Assembly (NCBI GenBank): GCA_030490835.1
Contig: CM059971.1
Span: forward strand, 127,008,564-127,072,563
Origin: Annona cherimola
Taxonomy: Eukaryota > Streptophyta > Magnoliopsida > Magnoliales > Annonaceae
Direction: 5' to 3'
DNA length: 64,000 nucleotides
Shown here: positions 45,621-57,002 of the stretch, piece by piece
Position numbering within the stretch: the stretch's first letter is position 1
Layout of the letters: each line of letters starts with the position of its first letter
Position numbers and translations under genes: made by a program
The notes under the pieces: model-generated
The model's database searches: none
What the model saw: the letters and a program-made list of their open reading frames with translations, nothing else
Told to the model about the DNA's origin: nothing

Positions 45621-47334
45621 AGTGGAAATCATATATGCGATCCTTGTTGATATCTAATCTCTTCAGAGCTATCCATCTAAATTAAAGGCAACACTATGCA
45701 TGATTATTTTTAGTGCAGACAGATATATGCTCGAGTTTTGTATCTTCATGCTCCACATGGGACCCACATTTGGACAGACTTGATACATGATGACATTAGT
45801 TATATGTCGATTTCGACATGGAATTACGTAAGCCTTTGATCAGAGACTATAATACTAGCAAAATTTTAGCTATAATACAACATAACCCATATATATTATT
45901 GAGAGACACATTGGAATATTAGCCCATCCATGGAATCATATTCCAATGATGCAAAAAGATAATACCACGCACTTCACATGGGGCGTGGGCAGAAGATAAA
46001 ATACTTTCAGGTGGGAACTGGGAAGGCCCTCACCCCCATGATATTAGACATACTCTTTTGGATTTTTTCTTTTTTTTTTTCTAAAAAAAAAATTATTCTA
46101 AGGTATTTGCATCCAAGCCGACGAAAATTTAAAATATGACAACATATAATTTCTAAAATTAATTTTTAATTAAGGTTAATCGCAAATATGAAAACAACTT
46201 ACATTCATATTTACATATATGAATATACATTGATAAAAATAACATAGATTGTCATATATTTTATCCTAAATTCCCTTCTAGATAACATGATAATTTTTTT
46301 ATTTTATTTTAAAAGAGATAGTGTGTGGGGGTGGAGGGGGAAGAAAGATGCAGGTTTTAATGGGGCATTTTTGTCCATTCATATAAGCCTTTACTGTTGA
46401 AACCTGCCGACTGTAAGACGAGTTTGGATGGGATGTAACTAATTATTTGCATATTTGAAAGAATTTTCAAACGTAGGCATAGATAAAAATATTTTAGTTT
46501 TTTTTTTTTTTTTTTTTTAATATTGGCTTGCGCGCAAATTCCTTTTTATTGTTATTAATTTTGAGTATTCCTCCGAGGGCAATGGAAGAAAACAATGCTA
46601 GGCCCATCGCATTAGATCCGAATTCAACAGCTATTCGTGTGTATGTTGGGCAAAAAAGAAGCGATGTTGTATAATCAATAAAATAAATATAAATAGATAA
46701 CATACGTAGCAGCTGTAAAAAGAGAAATTAAAGCTGGATTCTGTCTGCCAATTCCCTCGTAAAATTATTCAAATTCTCTTTCATTTGGGCTGATCTATGC
46801 CTAGGATTCCTTCTCCCTTGCAATTTGCATTAAACAAAAACAATTACTCAGGTGATTTTATTGTGATAGCTTAAATGGTTGAAATTACTAGATCATTCCA
46901 CTCATCTCAGTGCTGTCACATTCATTGTGCAATTATTAAAAACAAGTTGATTAGTTGGGCGTAATTTAATTGGTCTAATTAATTAGGTAGGTGATCTTCC
47001 AAGGGAATAATCTGTCGAAATAAGAAGGAACATAAAATCGTTTGACGTTTTACCCCAACAAAATAACCAAATAATTAATTTTCGGTGGGTCCCATTGGAA
47101 TTAATTAAAATAGTTAATCTCTTGCTATTGACGTGAAACTCTAATTTAGTTCATCTATCCTAATACGTCTACCAAGAGTATTACATCAGGTCATTTGGCT
47201 ACAATCAGCCACTGATCCGTTACGGAATACCAGAATTGTGTTTATGTATTTCTTCCTATGGCTCTGTTCGGAAACATCAAACCTACCCTCATTATTATAA
47301 TTTATAGGATATATGGATATATATGTATATTAGT
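45621..47334. other. Intergenic, no supported gene
   Basis: No gene seen. 46140-46270 carries an isolated arm resembling the 44190 repeat (ACAACTTACATTCATATTTA). A poly(T) run lies at 46498-46519 and a T/A-rich pair at 46070-46095. The small minus-strand frame at 46494-46703 has no motif. Confidence 0.4.
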
Positions 47335-47700
47335 GAGAAATATTCAGATGCAGATTCATTATACTAAAATTACGATGCAATTATCTCAATATGAGCCTCA
47401 CATGATCATAAAATTGTAATACAATCTTTCAATTGTATTTAAAATTATATATTCTATAACAACATAAATTTTCATGCCAAATAAATGTGTATGTAATCTA
47501 TCTAAAAATGGTATAAATTCAATGTAATAAAAATAGTTTGATGTAAATAACAACTTTAAAGTTATTTTTTCAACAGGTAAACTATTTACTATAAAATTTA
47601 TATATGGAGAAATAATTGTATAAAGTATAAATATATTTAAGTATATATGGGGCTCATTTTGAGCTAAATGTACCGTAATTATACGGTACAAACAAATGCA
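47335..47700 (+). mobile_element. TA-flanked 345-bp MITE family, copy 8
   Basis: Preceded by TATATGGATATATATG. Contains TTGTATTTAAAATTATATAT, AAAAATGGTATAAATTCAAT and TTTTTCAACAGGTAAACTAT. A right region TGAGCTAAATGTACCGTAAT pairs with the left ACGATGCAATTATCTCAAT. Confidence 0.65.
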
Positions 47701-47739
47701 CAAGAAAGGTTCACAATGTTAATATATGAAAAATATTTT

Positions 47740-48090
47740 AGCCCGTTCGGATTGCACTGGGTAGTCCATGCATTATGGGGCTCACTTCATCATGAATATA
47801 AAATCTACTTCATTCATTATATTTAGAATTATTCATTTTATCACTATACCAATTTTCATCCAAATTAGATATTGATATGAGCTCCATCTGAAAATGGTAC
47901 AAAATCAACATAATAAAATAGTTTAATATAAGTAACAATTTTAATTTTTTTTTCAATATCTAAACCATCTAATATATACTTTTTATTTGGATAAATGATT
48001 GTACAAAGTATAATAATATTCTAATATGTGTGGGGCTTATTTTGTAATAGATTACACCGTAATTTTTTTACAGCACGATTGGCACCAGAA
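47740..48090 (+). mobile_element. TA-flanked 345-bp MITE family, copy 9
   Basis: Left CGGATTGCACTGGGTAGTCC resembles the start of the reference copy. Then ATTATATTTAGAATTATTCA, AAATGGTACAAAATCAACAT, AATATCTAAACCATCTAATA, and the right end TAGATTACACCGTAAT. Confidence 0.65.
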
Positions 48091-49176
48091 TTGTTCTCTT
48101 GGCGCACTGACCAAATGGGCCCCTTTAGATATGATATAAAAAACCCCTCGGCCCAATGCATTTATAATTATGTTTTGACGTATCTGCGCTCTCTTGCTTA
48201 TCGATTTTTAAATATGCCATGGATGTTTAAAATATTTGTAACTATATCTATTATAAGTTTCAACTTCTTAATTTTTATAAACAGTATCAACTTTTTGATA
48301 TTATAGTTATTAATGTGAGTTTAGTTAACATATTTATTAATGTGAATTTAGTTAACATATGTAAAACCACTATATTAGATTGCTTGATGGATGCTAATAA
48401 ACTAATAAATATATGAAATTATTTTAGAATTGATGGTGGCATATCAAGATATTAACCAACTAATCCTTAGAAAATTAATTAAATTCTAGTTAATAAATAC
48501 AATGAGTGGTTTAGATTTATTAAAAAGTTAATAACGTCTATAAAAATTAAAAGATTGATACTTGTCATGCATAACTGTAAACATTTAAATATTTATAGAA
48601 ATAATTACAATAAATTTTTAAATCATAGGTGTAAATACAATTTGCATTAAAAACCATTGGCATGAGCACAAATAATTCCTATGTTTTAACAAAACAAACC
48701 AAATTTCATCTAAATCAAAGACGTACATGACTCCTATCTTAAAAAGGTGTTAAATTAAAATAATAAAATTATTTCAATTATATATCAAATTTAAAGATTT
48801 TAAACAACGTCTAGACCATTTAAAATATAATTTTTATATAAAAAAAACTTCTATAGAGTATTATAAAAATAACAACGAATCTAAATGTTTTTATAATTTG
48901 GAAGTAGTTATATATTCTTAATCAAATGCAGCCCTCTCAAGTATGCAATGGCGATCATTTCTATATTATGCTAAAACAAAAAATTTCCATTAATATTATT
49001 TGTTAGATTTTTTATCAGGGTTATTTGTTAGATTTTAATTTCATCATCAATGGAATTTCCATTTTCATCATAGTAAATCATAGTGCGACATGGTATGCCT
49101 AAATATATTGGGAGTAATTTAGTTATACTTACATATACATGTATATAAAGTTTTGGTACGCAAATGCATTATAAAC
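48091..49176. other. Intergenic AT-rich DNA; short direct repeat
   Basis: TTAATGTGARTTTAGTTAAC occurs twice in tandem at 48309-48358. About 48640-48900 shows decayed blocks of the TA-flanked MITE family (TTTCATCTAAATCAAAGACG, TTAAACAACGTCTAGACC). No gene supported. Confidence 0.4.
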
Positions 49177-49645
49177 CTTTTTTTGAGAAAATTCCTTTTA
49201 TATTAATAACATTTGCACACAATTCTTAATATACACATAATGTTTTACTAATTCCTCTTATGTTTGTAACATTTGACCCTAAATTTCTATTATACTCACA
49301 TTATTAACATAACCTTTATCTATCCATTGAAAAGATAGTTTTGCTTGTCTAAAATTTTTCTAATTAAAATAATTCAACTTTAATATGACTTTTGAGTCAT
49401 TTAATGCAACATATTAATGATTTACTATTATCAATTGAGTCATATTAGGGTTTAATTATCTCAATTATGAAATTTCGAATGGCAAGATTGTCTTTTCAAT
49501 AAGGTAAATAACAATTTTGTTGACAATACGGACATAAGAGGAATTTAGGATGAAATACTATGGAAATGAGAAGAACTACTGAAATATTGTAGATATATAA
49601 GAAACTATGAGCAAATGTTCTAGGCACGGGAGAAATTTTCCCCAT
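49177..49645. repeat. Long inverted repeat (foldback) with periodic arms
   Basis: The left arm AAAATTCCTTTTATATTAAT, then AACATTTGCACACAATTCTT, pairs imperfectly with the complement of the right end (AAAATTTCTCCCGTGCCTAG, then AACATTTGCTCATAGTTTCT). Units of the form TTCCTCTTATGTTTGTAACA recur within the left arm. Same style as 16536-16915. Boundaries approximate. Confidence 0.6.
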
Positions 49646-49964
49646 TTTATTTTTATTTGGGCTCACTTGCAATTTTTATATATGCCAAAATTTAATATAT
49701 TTTGATATATTTATAATTTAAAAAAGAACGGTTTTCACCCCCAATTTAACATTATATTGAGTACAAAACTTTTGATTTTTCAAAATAAAAACATGTGCAA
49801 AAATAATAAAATTTTGCATGTTAAAAATATATACAAAATGTTAAAATTTTGATATATTATATATAAAGATTACATGTGAACCCTCATAAAATGAAAGAAA
49901 AAGATTTAAAAAATAGAAAAGCTAAAAACACCTGGGTGTATCAAGACTCGTTAATATATATATA

Positions 49965-51290
49965 GGGATTTATTCAGGTGCATTCAGACTGCACGCGAAT
50001 TACCTTGCATCCGCCCCATCCGCCTGTTCATTTCAGCAGGTGAAATCTGCGCCGCTTGTTAGATTGTGAGTGTAGAGAGAGACGGCGAGCCGAACGGAGA
50101 CGCATGTACACGTGCGCAAAAATTCGGAGGATGTATTGTCCCGCTCGGTGGACTGAAAATCCACAAAAACCCACCCGAAATATTCCCTCTTTCATCTTGC
50201 CGAAAGCAGACAGCGTTTGGGAGCCCGCTCATCCCTCCCATTTGGAAAATGGAGACGCCACTGCTGCTGCTGCTACTGCCGCCACCGCTGCTACTACTCC
50301 CAAATCACCTTCTCCGTCAGATTGAAGTTCTCCGTCGATTTCAAAGTTCTCCGTCAATTTCAAAGTTCTGTGATCGATTCCGAAGTTCTGTGTCGACGGA
50401 AGGTACGGTGTTTATTTTCGCTTTCGTCGTCTTCTCTGAAAATCCGCATGCGGATTATAAGTGTGCAGCAAATGTACCTCCCATCCGCATCTCTTTAACA
50501 CGAAAATCTGCATGCAGATTATAATTGCGCAACAAACGTACCTCCCATTCGCATCTCTCTGACGCGAAAATCCGCATGCAGATTATAACTGCGCAGCAAA
50601 CGTACCCCCCAATGGGATTCAGAATCCACATGCGGATTTTCGCATCAGTGAGATGCGAATGGGAGGTACGTTTGCTATGCATTTATAATCCGCATGCGGA
50701 TTTTCGCGTCAGAGAGATGCGGATGGGAGGTACGTTTGCTGCGCAGTTATAATCCGCATGCGGATTTAGAATACGCATGCGGATTGTCGGAGAAGACGAC
50801 AAAAGCGAAAATAAACACCGTACCTTCCGTCGACGCAGAACTTCGGAATCGATCACAGAACTTTGAAATCGACGGAGAACTTTGAAATTGACGGAGAACT
50901 TCAATCTCGACGGAGATCTTCAAAATCTCGACGGAGAAGGAGAAATCGACGGAGAAGGAGATTTGGGAATTGCAGCGGCAGCAATAGTAGCAATGGCATC
51001 TCCGTTTTTGAAATGGGAGGGATGAGCGGGCTCCCAAACGCCGTGCTGCTTTCGGCAAGATGAAAGAGGGAATATTTCGGGTGGGTTTTTATAGATTTTC
51101 AGTCCACCGAGCGGGAAAATACATCCTCCGAATTTTTGCGCGCGTGTACGTGCGTCTCTGTTCGGCTCGTCGTCTCTCTCTACATGCACAATCAAACAAG
51201 CGGCGCAGATTTTGCCCGCTGAAATGAACGGGTGGATGGGGCGTCTGCAGGGTAATTCACGTGTAGTCTGAATGCACCTGAATAAATCCC
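49965..51290. mobile_element. 1.33-kb near-complete foldback element with internal 64-bp repeats
   Basis: Both ends read GGGATTTATTCAGGTGCATT inward, inside (TA)n flanks (ATATATATA on both sides). The two halves are inverted copies of each other over about 640 bases each, meeting at about 50606-50640. Outer arms are GC-rich. Toward the centre each arm holds two to three copies of a 64-bp unit starting GCATGCGGATTATAA and containing ACGTACCTCCCATCCGCATC. The open frames in it (60-152 residues, both strands) are mirror images forced by the symmetry and resemble no protein I know. The flanks fit a Mutator-type 9-bp or a TA duplication. No transposase, so non-autonomous. Confidence 0.85.
50440..50790. 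repeat. Inverted arrays of a 64-bp unit at the centre of the foldback
   Basis: The left array has units at about 50447, 50511 and 50575. The mirrored array follows at about 50625-50775. The palindrome ATCCGCATGCGGAT recurs at the unit joints, so each unit boundary is itself a small palindrome. Confidence 0.85.
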
Positions 51291-52042
51291 ATATATATAT
51301 ATATATTAAATCATTACCCATTATAGCCCATGCATATATCGTTCTGATGTCTATGAATTGCAAAAACTTTACTGAGCACGCAAGGAAAAATGTAAAGGCT
51401 TGTTTGGGAATCAGAAAAATATTATGGAGTAAGTTGGATTAAAAAGATAGATAAAGAAAAAAAAAAAAGAGAAAGCGACGTGACTTGATAAAAAAATAAT
51501 TAAATATCGGAAACAAAATAATCTAATCATATCTTAGCATACATGATAAGCTGTTTTTTGTACTCTTCCCGTTTCGAATATTACCCGCCTAATAAAATAC
51601 TTGATCTTTATTAATAAGTTAGCCATGCGGGGATTATCACTAGAATTTCAAAATATATCTTGGCTTGAGGACTTATGTATTACTTTATGAGATCCAAGCT
51701 CTTTATTATATTTTAAAACACATATGAGCTGTTTTCACGTAGAATTGATTTACACTCTTTAAATTATTTTTCAAATCTAACATATCTATCTTATTTATTA
51801 ATTTTTAGTCATAATATAAAAGATCACATGATTGGCCATCTGGGACTGGACCAGCGCAGGTGGTCGTTGGTCAGATGCGCTACCTCTCTTTGCCTCTTTC
51901 CCGGCTTCAAATTTCCGTGTCCGAGTTTTTTTTTTCTCTGTTAATATATGAGAATCTATGGTTTTCCAGTTTTCCTATGGAACATTGTAAGATTTGTGTC
52001 AACATTTTAAATGTAACATGAGCTGAGATATCATGCATACAC

Positions 52043-52080
<38 letters not shown>

Positions 52081-52189
52081 CACATGATTGGATACATAAT
52101 TCTGAAGAATTTTTATGAGTTTGTATTCAATTGTAACCCACCCATGTATCAAATCACCCTTGTATTTTAATCCAAAAAAGTTAATACAT
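51291..52189. other. Intergenic; 32-base poly(A) run
   Basis: No gene supported. 52047-52078 is an uninterrupted run of about 32 A. No SINE or LINE body with target duplication could be tied to it. Confidence 0.45.
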
Positions 52190-52417
52190 GGCGTATTTCA
52201 ATCTAAAACTTTTCCCCATTTATAATTATTCTATTTTTATCATTTTTTTAACATTTTCTATACAACTACCCTCCTTTTTAATCTTTTTTACATAACCATA
52301 TGTATAATTAACATGTCTATTTTAACTCCGTTCTCTTTACTTTTTATTATTATCTCTATCATATTATATCACATTTTCTATCAATTCTAAAAATTTTATT
52401 ATTTTTGAAACACACCC
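52190..52417 (+). mobile_element. Tourist-like MITE, copy 14
   Basis: Left tip lost (GGCGTATTTCAATCTAAAAC); right end TTTTTGAAACACACCC. Interior ACAACTACCCTCCTTTTTAA and TTAACATGTCTATTTTAACT match the family. Confidence 0.75.
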
Positions 52418-52740
52418 AAAATATAATAAATCATTTGAATTATTGGATGGTGAAAACCAACCCGTTCAATGTGAAAACAACCCAATATAGAAGGAAGAAT
52501 TCGATTCTCATATCGATAATAATTAAAATATTCCGTAAATATAATCGATAATGAAAAGCTAAATTTACTACGAAAATAGGTCTTGTTCAAGTATTAAGAA
52601 TTGAAAATTTTATGAAATTGAATTATGAAAATTTAAGATCCACTCACAGGAGCACGATTCACTATCTAAATGAGATTTGATAAATTATTTTTCAAAAATT
52701 CAAAATTTATTCTTCAATCATTCAACGCATTCAAATTTGA

Positions 52741-52960
52741 GAGTGTGTTTGGCAAACAAAAAAACCTTTTTCAAACGAAACTTTTCAATCTAAATTTTTT
52801 TATTTTTTATAGCTGTCTTATTTTTAATTTTTTAATTTTTTCTTATACAACCGTTCTATACCCATACAAATAACCTATCTATTTTAACTTTATTCTCTTT
52901 ACTCATTATTATTATCCCTGTCATATCACATTATTTTTTACTAATATAAAATTTTTTAAA
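52741..52960 (+). mobile_element. Tourist-like MITE, copy 15 (right end lost)
   Basis: Left end GAGTGTGTTTGGCAAAC; interior AATAACCTATCTATTTTAAC, then CATATCACATTATTTTTTAC. The right terminal repeat is missing. Confidence 0.72.
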
Positions 52961-53372
52961 ATTTTTTTAATATTATTTATTTAGTCATGACTAAGTTTCA
53001 TTCAAATCAAATATGTACATTAAAAAATATATTTATATGTAAATTATGAAAAATATTTAGATTTATTCGTATATGTACTAGAATATAGCAATACTTAATA
53101 TAATCACTTATCCATAAAGTAATGATATTTTAAACTACTTAGATGTTTAAATTTATAATTTTAAAATTAATATTTAGGATTGAATTATTTTATTATATAA
53201 TTTTACATGTTTATAGATAAGATCACACACAAATATAATACATGAATAATTGGATTTCAAGAACATCATAAATTATACTAAATATAATGAATGTAATAAA
53301 TTTACTATCTATGGTTAGAACTTAAAATTAAAATGTAGATGAAGTGAATATTTGATATTGAATAAAACTTTT
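52961..53372. repeat. Decayed relative of the 10035-10530 repeat
   Basis: Contains TAGTCATGACTAAGTTTCAT, AAATTATGAAAAATATTTAG and AATTTATAATTTTAAAATTA, resembling the middle of the 10035-10530 repeat. No termini, no gene. Confidence 0.4.
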
Positions 53373-53643
53373 GAGTGAGTTTAGAAAGTGATAAAAATTT
53401 TGATTAAAAATTTTTTGGTGTAAAAATTTTTAAAATGAAAGAAAATGATGTGATATGATAAAATAATAATGAAGAGTAAGTAGAATAAATTTAAAATAGA
53501 TAGGTTAATGGTATAAATAGATGTGTTGAAATAATTAAAGTAGGATAGTTATATAGAAATATGTAAAAGTAATTAAAAAATAAAATAATTATGAAAAATA
53601 AAAAATTTTAATTTGAAAAATTTTTAGCATACACAAACACGCC
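53373..53643 (-). mobile_element. Tourist-like MITE, copy 16 (reverse)
   Basis: Left GAGTGAGTTTAGAAAGTG and right TACACAAACACGCC. Interior AAAATGATGTGATATGATAA and AATAGATAGGTTAATGGTAT are the complement of copy 1. Confidence 0.8.
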
Positions 53644-54024
53644 TTTTAACAATTGTCGACCACACATAAAGTTAATAAAAAGTGAGGATGATGTTGGAGG
53701 AAGCATCTTTTGTATGAGTATTAGTATATTACATATCTGAATTAGTATTACAATCAAATTATGCAACATTCCCATAATTTTTCTGACAATATTCTATAAG
53801 TGTCTTATCAATATTCTAAGGTTTCTAACAGTGTTTTGTAAATATGATAATTGACGAAGGCTTCCATGTAAACTATGAAGAGAATAATGCTACCACTACT
53901 CCACGTGAACTTGCTATTGTCGTGCATCTCTAGCGATTTTGAACAGAATCTTCACGGAATGGGCAAGATGTTGTACCACTGATCAGATGAATCTTTTTTT
54001 TAATGAAATAAAAGAAATGCGATT

Positions 54025-54445
54025 TCTAAATATATTCATTACGTTTGGCCTTAATTCTAAATATACTCACTATATTTGTATTTAATTTTAAAAATACTTA
54101 TTCACTGAGTTAACGTTGTTAGCGAATACGCAAAATTACTAATATGCCCTCCAAATTTATGGACAATTGAAAAAATTGAATGTTATAAGTAGCTATTGCC
54201 GTAATTGCACATGAATTCTAAATTAAAGTACCTTAATTTCATTTTTTAATCATTTAATCATTTATTATTTTGCAATCGGGGTATTTTGGGTATTTACAAA
54301 ATTTTAACTATCGGTTTTTGACGGAATGAGTATTTTTGGGATTAAATGTAAATATAGTGGATATATTTAAAATTTTGAAAATATAGTAAATATATTTAAA
54401 ATTAAGATTAAATGTAGTGTGAATATTTTAAAATGACCCTAAAAT
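54025..54445. repeat. Long inverted repeat (foldback) with periodic arms
   Basis: The left arm AAATATATTCATTACGTTTG, then TTCTAAATATACTCACTATA, pairs imperfectly with the complement of the right end (AAATATTCACACTACATTTA, then TTTTAAATATATTTACTATA). The centre contains GAGTTAACGTTGTTAGCG. Same class as 16536-16915. Boundaries approximate. Confidence 0.6.
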
Positions 54446-54649
54446 TCACAAAAGCCCTGGCAATGTTGTCTTTTATTCGGAGGAGGGTTGCAATACAGCT
54501 ATGATGCAGCGAAGCTGCGAAAGTTGAAGACTTGCAGTACAGCTAGAAACACCGGAAGTTTCAGTACGTTGCGGCCAGTTTCTTGACGCTGACGTACACT
54601 GGATGTACGTGCACCCTTTTGCACTTTGTTGAAGGATATCCCATCAACG

Positions 54650-54975
54650 GAGCGCAATCCTATGCGCCGCGTGCATTGAGCCTCAATATATTCGGGTGTA
54701 TTACATCTATTTTTTTAATTATTTTAGAATTTTTTTTACACAATGGTTAATATAGGTTTATTTAACATATGTATCAATTTTTACTATTTTTGGAGACTTT
54801 TAGATATTTTTTTTAGACTGAAAATGCCACTAATTTTTAAAAATCTAAAAAAAATATCTAAAAGTCTCCAAAAATAGTAAAAATTGATACATATGTTAAA
54901 TAAACCTATATTAACAGCTTCATAAAAAAAAATTCCAAAAAAATTTTCAAAAAAATAGGTGTATAGGATTGCGCT
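54650..54975. mobile_element. Foldback Mutator-like MITE inserted in a foldback arm
   Basis: Left GAGCGCAATCCTATGCGCCG; complement of right AGCGCAATCCTATACACC. The shared core lies in the middle (TTTTTACTATTTTTGGAGAC). Flanks CCATCAACG (54641-54649) and CCATCAGCA (54976-54984) match at seven of nine positions. The intact opposite arm of the host element has the uninterrupted version at the corresponding place, so the insertion site is independently confirmed. Confidence 0.8.
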
Positions 54976-55601
54976 CCATCAGCAATTGTGTCATTGTCCG
55001 TGGCTTCGAATGGGTGCCGGTTAAATGCACCCGGGAGTATCTAGTCTCAATGCTCTTAGGTGTACTTTATTTTATTTTTATTTTTTTTGAAATTTTTTTT
55101 ATCGAATGGGTGTTGGTTAAATGCACCCGGGGGTATGGAGTCTCAATGCTCTTAGGTGTACTTTATCTTCTTTTTTTTAAAAATTTTTTTTACAAAAATA
55201 TTAATTTCAATGTATTTAATATGTATATAAATTTTTATCATTTTTGGAGCTGATTTAAAGAAATCCGAAAAAAAATTTAAAAATCTCCAAAAATGGTAAA
55301 AATTTATACACATATTAAATACATTGAGATTAATATTTTTGTAAAAAATTTTTCAAAAAAAATAAAAAAAAATGAAGTATACCTAAGAGCATTAAGGCTC
55401 TGTACTCCCAGGTGCATTTCACAAGTACCCATTCGAAGCCGCGGACAATGACAGAGTTGCTGATGGAATATCCTTCAACAAAATGCAAAAAGATGCACGT
55501 ACATCCGGTGTACTTCAGCGTCAAGAAACTGGCCGCAACGTACTGAAACTTCCGGTGTTTCTGGCTGTACTGCAAGTCTTAAACTTTAGCTGCATCATAG
55601 A

Positions 55602-56159
55602 TAGGGGTGTTAACGGATCGGGTTGAACGGTTTGGAGTCTAATCCTAAACATAACCCATTTAATATATTTCAACCCTAATCTGTTTATTAACCCATTTAA
55701 AAAACTTCAACCCTAACCCATTTACAACCCATTTAATAAACGGGTTAACGGATTGTTAACGGGTTGTGTTTGTTACTAATTTTCATGCTAAAAATCTTTA
55801 ATAAAGTCTGTAAATTTAAATCAATTAAATAATTCGAAGCTAACATACCTGAATTTAATTTATTTTAGCTCGAAAACATCAGCTCCAATCTCAAGTCATC
55901 TCTTTAATGTCAATTCTTATTATAAATATTACATATATATATTATAATATATTATATTAAATGAGTTATACGAGTTGAACGGGTTAAATAAACGGGTTGG
56001 ACGGGTTGCGAAGCTTCAACCCTAATCCGTTTATTTAATTAAATGGTTGAACGGGTTGGCGGATCATAACTCATTTATTCAAAAATCCCAACCCAAACCC
56101 ATTTATTAACGGGTTGAACGAGCGGGTTAACGGGTTGACCATGACCATTAACACCCCTA
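55602..56159. mobile_element. hAT MITE, 558 bp, 8-bp target duplication
   Basis: Ends TAGGGGTGTTAACGGATCGG and, as complement, TAGGGGTGTTAATGGTCATG. Flanks ATCATAGA (55594-55601) and ATCATAGC (56160-56167) differ at one position. Subterminal GGGTTG/CAACCC repeats lie at both ends. It interrupts the right arm of the surrounding foldback, and excision in thought restores GCTGCATCATAGCTGTAT, matching the other arm. Short sister of the 1,490-bp element at 12658. Confidence 0.9.
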
Positions 56160-56339
56160 ATCATAGCTGTATAGAGATTAACATTAAAAAAATTTCAAAA
56201 AAACAAAAGTTAGGTATTTACGCTCGTAAGCATTGAACCAGCACCCGCATCGAATCTTTTATTTTCGAAGAATAGTATATTTCCGATAAAACCAGACAAG
56301 AGTAGCTAGGTCATATGAAACTCTTTCTCACGTAACCAC

Positions 56340-56700
56340 ACATATTTTTAAAATCTTGACGGTTATAGAAAATTTACTCCATTTATTGTATTTAATATTA
56401 TTTATATTACTATAAAAACTCTTTCATTGCATACAGGTCCCATCTATAAATGCATAAAAACAACATAATTAAATAATTTAAATCTAAAATATCAATTTTA
56501 AAGCAGTATTTTCAACATTTAAATTATTTAAAATATCACTATCATGTGAATAAATAATTTTATAAAGTATTATTACGTTCTAATACATGTATAAAATATT
56601 ATTACGTTCTAATACATGTGCGAGTGGATCTAACCGTTTCTTATAATTTACAGATGAATATATCTTTTTTAACAAATATGGCTCATCTAGTTGCTTAATT
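56340..56700 (+). repeat. Decayed MITE-like repeat (relative of 8401-8900)
   Basis: Contains ATTGTATTTAATATTATTTA, CTTTCATTGCATACAGGTCC and ACATTTAAATTATTTAAAAT. A local duplication AAATATTATTACGTTCTAAT repeats at 31-bp spacing at 56560-56620. Confidence 0.5.
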
Positions 56701-56714
56701 TGGATGGAATTTAT

Positions 56715-57002
56715 CGTGTATTTGAAAAGTGGTAATTTTTTTTTATAAAAAGTTTTTGGTATAAAAGTTATCAGAATGAAAGAAAACGATATGATATGAT
56801 AAAAATAATAATGATGAGTAAAAAGAATAAAGTTAGAATAAATAAGTTAGTTGTATAGATAGTTATGTAAAAATGATTGAAAAGTATGATAGTTTTATCA
56901 GAAGATGTGAATAAATGATTGAAAAATAAGATAATTATGGAGAGTGAAAATTTTTAAATTAAAAAATTTTAGCTTGATATTTTTAATGCTTTAACAAACA
57001 CA
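56715..57002 (-). mobile_element. Tourist-like MITE, copy 17 (reverse)
   Basis: Left CGTGTATTTGAAAAGTGG; right TTTAACAAACACAG. Interior AAAACGATATGATATGATAA and AATAAATAAGTTAGTTGTAT are the complement of copy 1. Confidence 0.78.

Larger units (their letters stand above)
54493..56175. mobile_element. Large foldback element broken by two later insertions
   Basis: The left arm starts ATACAGCTATGATGCAGC and continues AAACACCGGAAGTTTCAGTA. The right arm is its inverted copy, ending GCTGCATCATAG and, after the hAT element, CTGTAT. Removing the foldback at 54650-54975 and the hAT at 55602-56159 leaves two continuous arms of about 240 bases around the shared palindromic core (55190-55345). A segment containing GGTTAAATGCACCCGGG.GTA is tandemly duplicated at 55017-55075 and 55107-55165 within the left arm. 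No target duplication is evident at the outermost ends. Confidence 0.75.

Noticed and set aside
50440..50790. CRISPR-like array of 64-bp repeats
   Set aside because: The units are contiguous with no unique spacers, inverted at the centre, and lie in plant nuclear DNA inside a transposon.
50066..51363. Several open frames of 60-152 residues in the large foldback
   Set aside because: They occur as mirror-image pairs because the DNA is a palindrome. Their peptides (CT-rich leucine/serine runs) match no protein family known to me.
52047..52078. Poly(A) tail of a retrotransposon
   Set aside because: No body with RNA polymerase III boxes or reverse transcriptase and no matching target duplication could be found upstream.
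54493..55600. Young microRNA precursor from an inverted gene duplication
   Set aside because: The arms end in transposon-like terminal repeats and contain the core shared with other foldbacks, so a transposon origin explains it better. Small RNA data would be needed to reopen this.
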